From the NCBI GenBank assembly GCA_030038645.1, contig JASHSR010000110.1, positions 1 through 39,657 of the forward strand: 39,657 bases of DNA, read 5' to 3'. The notes below the pieces were generated by a model. The model saw nothing but the letters and a program-made list of their open reading frames with translations. It searched no databases and was not told where the DNA came from. Position numbers and translations under genes: made by a program. Shown one piece after another: positions 31,888 through 39,657 of the stretch. Source of the stretch: Gammaproteobacteria bacterium (lineage in GTDB: Bacteria > Pseudomonadota > Gammaproteobacteria > Steroidobacterales > Steroidobacteraceae). The first letter of the stretch is position 1. Each line of letters begins with the position of its first letter.

Positions 31888-34407
31888 TTGAGGTATTTGC
31901 AGGGAGAACGAGCGCGCGCTGCGGCGATCCTGATTGCCGGCGCCGCCGTTGCGGTCTTCGCTGGCGCCCTGGTTGCGCCATCCGAAGCCCATGCGGCGGG
32001 ACAGCATCTTACGGTTGCTGCGGAGCAGCATCTGCTCGACAAATACTGTCGCGTCTGTCACAACTTTGATGACTTCGCGGGCGGGATCGAGTTCGAGTCG
32101 TTCAATCCCGGCGACGCCTACGCGAAGCCCGAGCTGACGGAGCGAATGCTCGTCAAGCTGCGTGCCGGGATGATGCCGCCCGTCGGCAAGCCGCGGCCCG
32201 ATCCGGCGGTCGTCCAGGCCTTCGCGACGAATCTCGCGAACGAGATCGACAGCCACGAGAAGCCGAGCCTCGCGATGCCGCGGCTGCATCGCCTGAACCG
32301 CACCGAGTACCGCAACGCGGTGCGCGATCTGCTCGCGCTCGACGTGGATGTCTCGGCGGTGCTGCCGTCCGATGACTCGAGCCACGGCTTCGACAACCAG
32401 GCCGGCACCTTGACGCTCTCGCCCGTGCTGCTCGAAGCCTATCTCTCCGCGGCGGCGAAGATCAGCCGCACGGCCGTTGGGACGGCTACGTCGCCGACCG
32501 AGGCGACCTATGCCGTCGCTCCCGACCGCACGCAGAACTATCACGTCGAGGGTCTGCCCTTCGGCACCCGCGGCGGGCTCCTGATCCGCCACACCTTTCC
32601 CGCCGACGGCACGTACACGTTCAAGATCTACGCCGTGAATCTCGGGAACATGGGTAACTTCCGGCCGTTCGGCGACATCCGCGGCGAGCAGCTCCTCGTC
32701 TATCTCGACGACAAGCGCGTCGCCCAGGTGGACTGGGACAAGGCGCTCGGCGTCGCGCGCTCGTTCGATGCGCTGCCGAACGGCCAGCTGCGCACGATCG
32801 ATGTGACGCTGCCCGTCACGGCGGGGCCGCACCGCATCGGCGTCACGTTCCTCGCGACGAACTACGCGCCGGGGCTCGATCTCAATCACGCGTTCGATCG
32901 CAGCACGATCGAGACGGGCGGCATCCCGGGCTACACGTTCTATCCCCACATCGGCCGCGTGAGAATCGACGGGCCCGTCGACGGGTCGGTGGCGAAGGAC
33001 TCTCCGAGCCGCGAGCGGATCTTCGTGTGCTACCCGAGGCGCCAGAGCGACGAGCAAGCCTGCGCCCATGCGATCGCCGTGACGCTCGCGCGCCGCGCGT
33101 ACCGCGGCTACGACACGCCGCAGGACGTGGACACGCTCATGAAGTTCTACGCGCTCGGCCGTGAGGACGGCTCGTTCGACGCGGGCGTCGAAGCGCTCGT
33201 GGAGCGCGCGCTCGCCGACCCGAAGTTCATCTTCCGCGTGGAGGCGGCGCCGCACGGCCTCGTCGCCGGCGCGGCCTACCGGGTGAACGATCTCGACCTC
33301 GCCTCGAGACTCTCGTTCTTCCTCTGGAGCAGCATTCCGGACGACGAGCTGCTCGAGCATGCGCAGAGGGGAGACCTGCACCGCGACGGGGTGCTGCGCA
33401 GGCAGATCGAGCGCATGCTCGCCGATCCCCGCGCATCGGCCCTCACCACCAACTTCGCCGATCAGTGGCTCGGGCTGCGCGCGCTCGCCTCCTTCGATCC
33501 GGTCGTTGGCCTGTATCCGGACTTCGACGACAACCTGAGACAGGCGTTCAGGCAGGAAGTGGAGCTCTTCTTCACGAGCATCCTCACGGAGAATCGCAGC
33601 ATCCTCGACCTGCTCACCGCGAACTACACGTTCGTCAACGACCGTCTCGCGATGCTCTACGGCATCCCGGGCGTGAAGGGCAGCTACTTCCGCCGCGTCG
33701 TGCTCGACAGCTCGCAGAGCGCGCGCTGGGGACTGCTCGGCAAGGGCGGGATCCTCGCGATCACTTCGCATCCGGACCGGACCTCGCCCGTCGTCCGCGG
33801 CAATTGGGTTCTGAGGACGCTCCTCGGCTCGCCGGCGCCGGATCCGCCGGCGAACGTCCCGGCGCTGAAGCCCAAGCCGCGCGACGCCGCGGGCAACTCC
33901 CGGCCGCAGACGATGCGCGAGCTGATGGAGCAGCATCGGGCCAATCCGGCCTGCGCGAGCTGTCATCGGCTGATGGACCCGATCGGCTTCGCGCTCGAGC
34001 CCTTCGATGCGATCGGCCGCTGGCGCGCGACCGACGGCGGCAGCCCGATCGATACGCGCAGCCGCCTGTACGACGGCACCATGGTGGACGGGCCGGCCGG
34101 CGTGCGGGCGTTCGTGCTGCGCCACAAGCAGCGGTACCTTCTCAACGCCGTCGAGAACCTGATGACTTACGCGCTCGGACGAGCGGTCGCGTACAACGAC
34201 ATGCCGACCGTGCGCGGCATCCTGCGCGAGACGTCGGGCGACGGCTATCGGCTGCGAAGCCTCATCGAGGCGATCGCGATGAGCGATGTCTTCCGCATGA
34301 ACGTCGTGCCGGGGCGAGGTCCCGGGCAGGGGCTCGGCTCTGCGCAGAAAGTTGCATCCGCGACCGGCTCGGCCGCGCCGGGGGTCGGACTCGACCCGGG
34401 TCGCTGA
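31888..34407 (+). CDS. DUF1592-type multidomain cytochrome-like protein, exported
   Basis: The protein has about 839 residues. After a signal peptide (AAAILIAGAAVAVFAGALVA) comes a planctomycete-type cytochrome c motif C54-R-V-C57-H58 with GGIEFESFNPGDAY. It is followed by the domain chain known as DUF1587 (MPRLHRLNRTEYRNAVRDLLAL), DUF1595, DUF1592 (RLSFFLWSSIPDDELL), DUF1588 (C689-A-S-C692-H693, RLMDPIGFALEPFDAIGRWR) and DUF1585 (LMTYALGRAV). Two CXXCH sites imply two covalent haems. The biochemical role of the family is unknown; periplasmic electron transfer is the likely theme. Start: TTG at 31888 with GAGGTG 5 nt upstream gives a good signal peptide; a longer in-frame start at 31741 adds a charged, unlikely leader. 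Confidence 0.88.
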   Translation: MRYLQGERARAAAILIAGAAVAVFAGALVAPSEAHAAGQHLTVAAEQHLLDKYCRVCHNFDDFAGGIEFESFNPGDAYAKPELTERMLVKLRAGMMPPVGKPRPDPAVVQAFATNLANEIDSHEKPSLAMPRLHRLNRTEYRNAVRDLLALDVDVSAVLPSDDSSHGFDNQAGTLTLSPVLLEAYLSAAAKISRTAVGTATSPTEATYAVAPDRTQNYHVEGLPFGTRGGLLIRHTFPADGTYTFKIYAVNLGNMGNFRPFGDIRGEQLLVYLDDKRVAQVDWDKALGVARSFDALPNGQLRTIDVTLPVTAGPHRIGVTFLATNYAPGLDLNHAFDRSTIETGGIPGYTFYPHIGRVRIDGPVDGSVAKDSPSRERIFVCYPRRQSDEQACAHAIAVTLARRAYRGYDTPQDVDTLMKFYALGREDGSFDAGVEALVERALADPKFIFRVEAAPHGLVAGAAYRVNDLDLASRLSFFLWSSIPDDELLEHAQRGDLHRDGVLRRQIERMLADPRASALTTNFADQWLGLRALASFDPVVGLYPDFDDNLRQAFRQEVELFFTSILTENRSILDLLTANYTFVNDRLAMLYGIPGVKGSYFRRVVLDSSQSARWGLLGKGGILAITSHPDRTSPVVRGNWVLRTLLGSPAPDPPANVPALKPKPRDAAGNSRPQTMRELMEQHRANPACASCHRLMDPIGFALEPFDAIGRWRATDGGSPIDTRSRLYDGTMVDGPAGVRAFVLRHKQRYLLNAVENLMTYALGRAVAYNDMPTVRGILRETSGDGYRLRSLIEAIAMSDVFRMNVVPGRGPGQGLGSAQKVASATGSAAPGVGLDPGR

Positions 34408-34436
34408 GCGAGGGCGGTGCTCGAGAGGTACTGAAC

Positions 34437-35779
34437 ATGCCATTCATCACGAATCGCGCGCTTCCGCGCAGGACCTTCCTCCGGGGACTCGGCACGACGC
34501 TCGCGCTGCCGCTCCTCGAGTCGATGCTACCGGCGCGCGCGCGCGCGTCCGCCAAGTCGCTCCTGCCGACGCGCTTCGTCGGCGCATTCATCCCGCACGG
34601 GGCCGCGCCCGGCTACTGGGTGCCCAAGTCGACCGAGGCTGGATTCGCCTTCCCGTACATCTACGAGCCGCTGCAGCCCTTCCGCAAGCAGGTGGTCCTC
34701 ACCGCCGGCATGTGGTCGCAGTCGTCGGAGAATCCGCCCGGCGTCACCGGCGCCGATCACTTCGTCGCGGCCGCCTTCCTCACCGCCGTCAAGCCGAAGA
34801 AGACCGCGGGACCCGACATCCATGTCGGCACCTCGGTCGATCAGATGATCGCGAGCCACATCGGCCGGGACACGCTGCTGCCCTCCTTGCAGCTCGCGAC
34901 GGAGGATCCGGGCGCCAACTCGAGCAGCTGCGGGGAAGGCTACAGCTGCATCTACACCAACACGATCTCCTGGCAGACGCCGACGCGCCCGCTGCCGATG
35001 GAGATCAATCCGCAGACGGTGTTCGAGCGGATGTTCGGCGACGGCAGCTCCCCCGCGGTGCGGGCGGAGCGCCGCGCGCGCGAGGCGAGCATCCTCGACT
35101 CCGTGACCGGCAGCATCGGCGAGCTCATGCCGCAGGTGCCGCATACGGACCGCGTTCGCCTCGAGGAGTACCTCGACGACGTGCGGGAGATCGAGCGGCG
35201 CCTCGTGATCGCGCGGCGCGCCTCCACGGGCGTGCCGACGAACATCACGGTGCCCTACGGCGTGCCGGAATCCTTCCACGAGCACATCCAGATCCAGTTC
35301 GATCTGCTCGCGCTCGCGTTCCAGGCGGACATCACGCGGGTCGGCGCGGTGCTGTTCGCCCGCGACCTGACGAGCCGCGTGTATCCGAAGAGCGGCACGA
35401 CCATCAGCTTCCATCTCGGCTCGCATCATGGGGAGGACCCCGGCCAGATCGCGGTGTACGCGAAGCTCAACCGCTACCACGTGCAGATGTTCACGTACCT
35501 CGTTCAGAAGCTCGCCGCGATCAAGGAGGCGACGGCACGCTGCTCGACCGCTCGCTGCTGCTGTACGGCTCGAACATGGGCGACTCCAACCAGCACCTGC
35601 ACTACGACGTGCCGCACGTGCTGGTCGGCGGCGCATCGGGCCGGCTGAAGGGCGACCGTCTGCTCTCGTACGCGAGCCGCACGGTCCCCACGGGCAACCT
35701 GCTGCTCAGCATTCTCGACATGTTCGACATCCCCGCCGACCGCTTCGGCGACAGCACCGGCCGGCTGGTCGGCATTTGA
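34437..35779 (+). pseudogene. DUF1552 family protein, Tat-exported, frameshifted near 35528
   Basis: The N-terminal part has a twin-arginine signal (LPRRTFLRGLGTTLALPLLE) and DUF1552 features (FVGAFIPHGAAPGYWVPK, GADHFVAAAFLTAVKPKK, SVDQMIASHIG, YLDDVREIERRL, FDLLALAFQADITRVGAVLFARD). At about 35528 the frame is lost. The phase after SAIKE runs into a Cys/Thr-rich tail ending at 35648 (403 residues). The natural continuation GDGTLLDRSLLLYGSNMGDSNQHLHYDVPHVLVGG runs in the next frame to 35779. One missing G in the run GAGGCGAC explains it: 1343 nt plus 1 is divisible by three, giving 447 residues. The downstream part is well conserved, so a recent mutation or a sequencing error are both possible. 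DUF1552 genes commonly follow DUF1592 genes. Confidence 0.85.
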
Positions 35780-35811
35780 ATGCAGTATTAGAAGCATTAG
35801 GGAGAGGTCTC

Positions 35812-36186
35812 ATGAGGTACCGGCTCGCCGTGAGCGTCGCGCTCCTCGGCTTCGCCTGGGTGGGCGCCGCCTCGGCGCATCACTCGTTCGCGACCTTCGA
35901 CCAGCACGTGACGAAGAGGCTGGTGGGCACGGTCAAGGATTTCCAGTGGACGAACCCCCACATCTGGGTGGACATCCTCGTGAAGTCCCCGCAGACCGGC
36001 AAGATGGAGGAATGGTCGATCGAGGGCGGGAGCCCCAACGGGCTCAGGCGCGCGGGCTGGAAGCGCACGTCCATCAAGCAGGGCGACACGATCGAGGTGG
36101 TCATCCATCCGCTGAAGAACGGCGCGAACGGCGGCAGCATGATGACGGCGACGGTCAACGGCCAGCCGATCGGCCGGCGGTTCTGA
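35812..36186 (+). CDS. Small exported DUF6152-like protein
   Basis: The 124-residue protein has a signal peptide (RLAVSVALLGFAWVGAASA) cleaved before HHSFATFD. The pattern AHHSF-(A)-xFD, then GTVKDFQWTNPHIWVDILV, EEWSIEGGSPNGLRRAGWKR and GDTIEVVIHPLKNG, is typical of the DUF6152 family: small periplasmic proteins with an OB-like beta fold. The N-terminal HH directly after the signal peptide could bind metal once processed; that is inference. GGAGAGG precedes the ATG. It is 32 bp after the DUF1552 gene, so part of the same operon. Confidence 0.82.
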   Translation: MRYRLAVSVALLGFAWVGAASAHHSFATFDQHVTKRLVGTVKDFQWTNPHIWVDILVKSPQTGKMEEWSIEGGSPNGLRRAGWKRTSIKQGDTIEVVIHPLKNGANGGSMMTATVNGQPIGRRF

Positions 36187-36217
36187 GGCCGGCGCGGCGG
36201 CAGGCTCGCCGATGCCT

Positions 36218-36257
36218 CAGGCGCGACTCCCATGAGACAGGCGCGACTCCCGTGAAA
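36218..36257 (+). repeat. 20-bp tandem duplication at the start of the ankyrin gene
   Basis: CAGGCGCGACTCCCATGAGA (36218-36237) is followed directly by CAGGCGCGACTCCCGTGAAA (36238-36257): two copies with two differences. The first copy holds an ATG that opens a 7-codon frame ending in TGA at 36253-36255. The second copy holds the GTG start (36252) of the ankyrin gene, overlapping that stop as GTGA. Confidence 0.7.
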
Positions 36258-37970
36258 CGGCTCCTCGCGACGTTGCTCACCGCGCTCGCATGGCTCTCGT
36301 GCAGCGGGCTCGCGCTCGCCGCGAGCGACTTGGCGGACGCCGTCATGCAGCAGGACTCGGCGCGCGTCGAGGCGCTGCTGAGAGCGCATGCCGAGGTGAA
36401 CGCGACGCAGCCGGACGGCAGCACGGCGCTGCACTGGGCGGCCTACCGGGGCGATGTGCGCACGGCGGCCCTGCTGCTCGCGGCCGGAGCCCACCCGAAC
36501 GTGAGGACCGATACCGGCATGACGCCGCTCCTGCTCGCCTGCCAGGCCGGCAACGCGCAGCTCGTGAAGCTCCTGCTCGATGCGGGAGCGGACGTGAGCG
36601 AGACGCTCACGCACGGCGAGACGCCTCTGATGATGGCCGCGCGGACGGGCAGCGTGCCCGTCATGCAGCTGCTGGTGGCGCACGGCGCGAAGGTGGATGC
36701 GCGCGAGCGCCTGCGCGGCACCACGGCGCTCATGTGGGCCGCGGCGAACAACAACACCGATGCCGTGCGCTTCCTCATCGCGAAGGGGGCGGACGTGAGC
36801 GCACGCTCGGCGAGCGCCGCGCCGGGCCGCAAGCCATACCTCGCGGAGACGGGCCGCTCCCGCATCTCGCAGTTCGCGTACGGGTACGGCCTCGCGGGCA
36901 TCATCGTCAAGCAGGCCTCGGCGCAGTCGCAGAAGCAGGTGCACGAGGAGATCGAGACGGCCCGCGCCGTGCTCGAGCGCTACCCGCTGCCGAAGCTGCC
37001 CCCCGAGAGCAAGAAGAGATGGGGCGGATTGACGCCGCTGATCTTCGCCGCGCGCCAGGGCGATCTCGCGACGGTGAAGGTGCTCCTCGCCGTCGGCGCG
37101 AACGTCAACGAGATGAGCGAGTTCGGCTGGACGCCGCTGCTCGTCGCCACGCAGAACCGCTACTACCAGCTCGGCGCGTATCTGCTGAAGCACGGCGCCA
37201 ATCCCAACCTCGCCAACGAGGGCGGCTGGAATCCGCTCTACATCGCGACGGACAACCGCAACATCGCGAACGGCGACTATCCAGTGCGCAAGCCGGACAT
37301 GGACCACCTCGACTTCATCAAGCTGCTGCTCGCCGCCGGGGCGAACCCCAACCTGCGGATGCGGTCGAGCCTCGACACGCGCACTGTCTTCACGAACCAG
37401 TGGCTACAGGAGGATGGCGCGACGCCCTTCCTGCGCGCCGCCCAGTCGGGCGACCTCGTGCTGATGAAGCTGCTGATGGCGCACGGGGCCGACTGGCGGA
37501 TTCCGACGTACATCAACGTGACGCCGCTCATGGTGGCGAGCGGCATCGGATGGGTCGAGGGCGTCACGTACGAGTGGTCGCCGAAGGAGACTTACGAGAC
37601 GGTGAAATTCCTGCTCGACCTCGGCGCGGACGTGAATGCGCAGGACCTCGTCGACCGGCGCACCGCGCTCATGGGCGCTGCGCACAAGGGAAGGAACGAC
37701 GTGGTCCAGCTGCTCGTGGACCGCGGCGCCGATCTCTCCCTCCACGACATCGGAAGCCGCGACACGGTTCACGCGCTCGCGGGCGTGAGCTGGCAGGCGA
37801 TCGATTACGCGGACGGCCTGGTGCGCGTCGGCGTGCAGTCCGCGATTCCGCACCCGCAGACGGCCGCGTTGATTCGCCGTCTCATGATCGAGCGCGGCCT
37901 GCCGGTGCCCCCGGCGGGGCGCACGCTCGCCTCCATCTGCATCACGGCGCTCTGCCGCGGCGCCGAGTGA
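36252..37970 (+). CDS. Exported ankyrin-repeat protein
   Basis: The 572-residue protein has a signal peptide (LLATLLTALAWLSCSGLALAAS), then about ten ankyrin repeats. Examples are DGSTALHWAAYRGDVRTAALLLAAGAHPN, GMTPLLLACQAGNAQLVKLLLDAGADV, GETPLMMAARTGSVPVMQLLVAHGAKVD, GLTPLIFAARQGDLATVKVLLAVGANVN, GATPFLRAAQSGDLVLMKLLMAHGADWR and RRTALMGAAHKGRNDVVQLLVDRGADLS. A non-repeat insertion near 195-255 (QKQVHEEIETARAVLERYPLPKL) splits the array. Two Cys near the C terminus (ICITALC) could be disulfide-bonded. Ankyrin repeats make protein-protein contacts, so it may scaffold the exported operon partners; this is inferred from context. The only in-frame start giving a signal peptide is GTG 36252. It is the last gene of the operon, convergent with type B copy 2. 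Confidence 0.88.
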   Translation: MKRLLATLLTALAWLSCSGLALAASDLADAVMQQDSARVEALLRAHAEVNATQPDGSTALHWAAYRGDVRTAALLLAAGAHPNVRTDTGMTPLLLACQAGNAQLVKLLLDAGADVSETLTHGETPLMMAARTGSVPVMQLLVAHGAKVDARERLRGTTALMWAAANNNTDAVRFLIAKGADVSARSASAAPGRKPYLAETGRSRISQFAYGYGLAGIIVKQASAQSQKQVHEEIETARAVLERYPLPKLPPESKKRWGGLTPLIFAARQGDLATVKVLLAVGANVNEMSEFGWTPLLVATQNRYYQLGAYLLKHGANPNLANEGGWNPLYIATDNRNIANGDYPVRKPDMDHLDFIKLLLAAGANPNLRMRSSLDTRTVFTNQWLQEDGATPFLRAAQSGDLVLMKLLMAHGADWRIPTYINVTPLMVASGIGWVEGVTYEWSPKETYETVKFLLDLGADVNAQDLVDRRTALMGAAHKGRNDVVQLLVDRGADLSLHDIGSRDTVHALAGVSWQAIDYADGLVRVGVQSAIPHPQTAALIRRLMIERGLPVPPAGRTLASICITALCRGAE

Positions 37971-37997
37971 GGGAGCCGAAGCCGTTGCCGCCCGCGC

Positions 37998-38903
37998 TCA
38001 CATGCGGTGCGTGTCGGTGCAGACGTTCTCCTTGAGGCTCATGCCCGGCTGCCTCGCGAGCGTGAAGCGGGTCGTCCACGGACGGGTGTAGTAGTCCGGG
38101 TCGGTAATGGTGACCGAGCCCTCGATTCGGTTGCGTCCCGACAGCCTGTAGCGCTCCTGCACCTCGAGCTTCTCGCCGTGCGGCAGGCCGGAGTAGTCGA
38201 GCCAGGTCCTGTCGTTGAAGCCGATCGTCTCGATGATGAGCGTCCGCCCTTCGATGCGAGCGATCGACGAGCCGAGCCAGGTGGGATCCGGATCCTCGGG
38301 CAGTGTCTTGTCCCAGTAGATGATGCGGAACGTGTGGTTCACTTCGTGAACGAAGTCCACGCTGCGCGTCGTCTGCAGGATCAGGAAGGGGTACGGCGCA
38401 TAGAGCAGCCTCGGCACGCCGTGCATCAGGCAGGCGCTGATCGGATCGATCGTGCGGTCGCCGCCCTTCAACGCCGCCTGGCGCTTTGCGTATTCCGCCT
38501 TGCCCGCCGCGTTGAGCGGCGGCTCGCGTCCATCGGCCGTGAGCAGGTGAGTGATTCGCCGCGTCATCGCCCACTTGCCGGTGAAATTCGGCGTGCCGGG
38601 CGGCGGCTGCTCGAACAAGGGATCGGCCGGCGTGCCGGTCGCAGGGTCGGCGCTCGCGGAGTCGCCGCTCGTAGGGCCGGCGCTCCCAGCGTCGGCGCTC
38701 GCAGGGTCGCCGGCCGCGGAGACTTCGGCCGCGGCTGCGCCAGCTGCGGCGAAGGCGTGCGGCGCCGCGAGCATCAGCGCCGCCGCGGCGGCGATCGAGA
38801 GAGCAAGCGCCGCGACGAATCCTGCAGTCGGTGCCGGCGCGCGCCTCGCAGCCGGCGCGAGTCCCGCGAGGCGCCCCGCGCCCCCGTGCTGTCCCGCGCT
38901 CAC
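37998..38903 (-). CDS. Exported protein of an uncharacterised family, type B, copy 2
   Basis: The 301-residue protein has a long N-terminal region with a hydrophobic export segment (FVAALALSIAAAAALMLAAPHAFA), a low-complexity pentapeptide stretch (about residues 60-88), then the family core: NFTGKWAMTRRI, LNAAGKAEYAKRQAALKGGDR, CLMHGVPRLLYAPYPFLILQTTRSV, FVHEVNHTFRIIYWD, DPTWLGSSIARIEGRTLIIETIGFNDRTWLD, GLPHGEKLEVQERYRL and DPDYYTRPWTTRF. It is closest in layout to type B copy 1 (similar IARxEGxTLxI and YTRPWT segments, different C-terminal KENVCTDTHRM). The GTG start overlaps the stop of type A copy 2 by 4 bp, repeating the arrangement of the first cassette. Function unknown. Confidence 0.8.
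   Translation of the reverse strand: MSAGQHGGAGRLAGLAPAARRAPAPTAGFVAALALSIAAAAALMLAAPHAFAAAGAAAAEVSAAGDPASADAGSAGPTSGDSASADPATGTPADPLFEQPPPGTPNFTGKWAMTRRITHLLTADGREPPLNAAGKAEYAKRQAALKGGDRTIDPISACLMHGVPRLLYAPYPFLILQTTRSVDFVHEVNHTFRIIYWDKTLPEDPDPTWLGSSIARIEGRTLIIETIGFNDRTWLDYSGLPHGEKLEVQERYRLSGRNRIEGSVTITDPDYYTRPWTTRFTLARQPGMSLKENVCTDTHRM
38638..38727. repeat. Six imperfect 15-bp tandem units inside type B copy 2
   Basis: Units of 15 bp related to CTCGCAGGGTCGGCG run from 38638 to 38727. On the coding (-) strand they give pentapeptides GDPAS, ADAGS, AGPTS, GDSAS and ADPAT, a flexible Ala/Ser/Asp/Pro linker between the export signal and the family core. Copy number may vary between strains. Confidence 0.75.
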
Positions 38904-39657
38904 TTGGCCACCGTGATGCCGTTCACCGGCGCGTTGCGGTTGTTCTCCTCGCACGAGTACTCCTCGATGCGCACGTCACCGCGCCAGGGATACGTCCGCT
39001 CCGTCGTCCAGGGCCGCGTGTAGTGATCGGGGTCCTCGATGGTGATCAGATCGCGCAGCTCGGCGCCGCCGTACTGGTTGGTGAACCGGGTGAACCGCTC
39101 GGTGACTTTCAGCTTCAGGCCGTGCGAGAGCGACTCCTCGTCGATCTGCGTCCGATCATTGAAATGATCGGTGACGACGACGAGCGTGTTGCCCTCCCAG
39201 TGGCCGACGGAGTACCCCATGAAGGTCCGCGGCGTATCGGGGGGAGGGGGCTTGCCGTCCATGTGGATGAACCGCACGTTGTGCGCCACTTCGTGCAGGA
39301 TGGTGATCAACCCCGGGGTATAGACGAACTGGATGGGGTAGGGCGAGGCCATGATTCTCGGCACGCCGTGCGGGAAGCAGCGCGTCGGCGCATCGGCGAT
39401 CGGCCTGCCGAGGCTCTCCATGTAGAGGTGGTGCTTGCGGCTCGCCGCCTCGAGCGGTGTGAGCGGGAGGAGCTTCGCCGACTCGTCCGGGGACATCGGC
39501 CGAGGGGTGATCGGCCGGAAGGTCCGGTCATAGCCGCGGGTCCACCAGACGCCGGAGAAATCGCGCAGGTCCTTCGGCGCCGGGTTTTTGTTCCACTCCA
39601 CGGCCTGCTCGGCGGCTCGCTTCTCGCGCGCGGCGACCCGCTCGGACGCCGCGGCCT
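38900..39657 (-). CDS. Uncharacterised family protein, type A, copy 2 (5' end outside the window)
   Basis: The frame stays open to the window edge (upstream codons give AAASERVAAREKRAAEQAVEWNKNP), so the true start, and probably a signal peptide, lies beyond 39657. The visible ~250 residues contain the family core: DLRDFSGVWWTRGYDRTF, LTPLEAASRKHHLYMESLG, CFPHGVPRIMASPYPIQFVYTPGLI, LHEVAHNVRFIHMDGKP, GYSVGHWEGNTLVVVTDHFNDRTQID and HGLKLKVTERFTRF. It ends EENNRNAPVNGITVAK, as in type A copy 1. HEVAH is again present. Its stop overlaps the start of type B copy 2 (GTGA), making the A-B pair a repeat of the one at 30025-31664. Confidence 0.8.
   Translation of the reverse strand, partial: AAASERVAAREKRAAEQAVEWNKNPAPKDLRDFSGVWWTRGYDRTFRPITPRPMSPDESAKLLPLTPLEAASRKHHLYMESLGRPIADAPTRCFPHGVPRIMASPYPIQFVYTPGLITILHEVAHNVRFIHMDGKPPPPDTPRTFMGYSVGHWEGNTLVVVTDHFNDRTQIDEESLSHGLKLKVTERFTRFTNQYGGAELRDLITIEDPDHYTRPWTTERTYPWRGDVRIEEYSCEENNRNAPVNGITVAK

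Overview
The window is about 39.7 kb of high-GC DNA from a Gram-negative bacterium. Evidence for that is a NodT-type outer-membrane lipoprotein, a sigma-54 activator facing a -24/-12 promoter, Tat- and Sec-exported cytochrome-like proteins, and a PQQ-dependent dehydrogenase. The gene mix resembles environmental proteobacteria of the Steroidobacteraceae/Nevskiales/Xanthomonadales kind. That placement is inference from gene content only. No integrase, transposase, CRISPR array or rRNA was seen.

Left end (1-666): a tightly packed run of eight tRNA-like genes on the + strand, with 2-9 nt between them and CCA encoded in each. Order: Lys(UUU)-like (cut by the window start), Ser(GCU), Ser(UGA), Ser(CGA), Ser(GGA), Trp(CCA), Gln(CUG), Gln(UUG). 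Acceptor stems pair well, but many members break tRNA consensus (T-loop, position 33, D-arm length). This looks like the end of a tRNA array of the kind described on integrative elements, plasmids and phages.

900-9,400: small regulatory and metabolic genes. These are a VOC protein with an AraC regulator, a BlaI/MecI repressor overlapping an M56 (BlaR1-like) metallopeptidase behind two perfect tandem operators, an AraC regulator divergent from a methyltransferase, a Rieske oxygenase, an exported MORN-repeat protein, a second VOC protein and a small unknown.

9,480-20,924: a complete tripartite efflux locus. On the - strand, in transcription order: HlyD-type adaptor, MacB/LolD-type ATPase, two different MacB/FtsX-type permeases, NodT outer-membrane factor. 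Divergently, a sigma-54 response regulator overlaps its histidine kinase. A well-formed -24/-12 promoter faces the transporter operon, with dyad elements about 100 bp upstream of it near the regulator start. This suggests the two-component pair switches on the exporter.

21,086-28,620: a PQQ-dependent dehydrogenase with a C-terminal haem c domain but without the usual vicinal cysteine pair, an exported S9 (prolyl-oligopeptidase type) peptidase, and convergently a large PAS-PAS-HisKA-HATPase-REC-REC-Hpt hybrid kinase.

28,823-39,657: a secreted-protein locus. A + strand operon encodes a DUF1592-type cytochrome-like protein, a Tat-exported DUF1552 protein (frameshifted here), a DUF6152-like small exported protein and an exported ankyrin-repeat protein. 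It is flanked on both sides by a duplicated two-gene cassette (type A and type B of one uncharacterised protein family) on the - strand, each pair overlapping by 4 bp. The left cassette also overlaps an Old Yellow Enzyme-type oxidoreductase. With the nearby PQQ enzyme this reads as a periplasmic oxidative system of unknown substrate, and it and the tRNA array are the best candidates for something undescribed.
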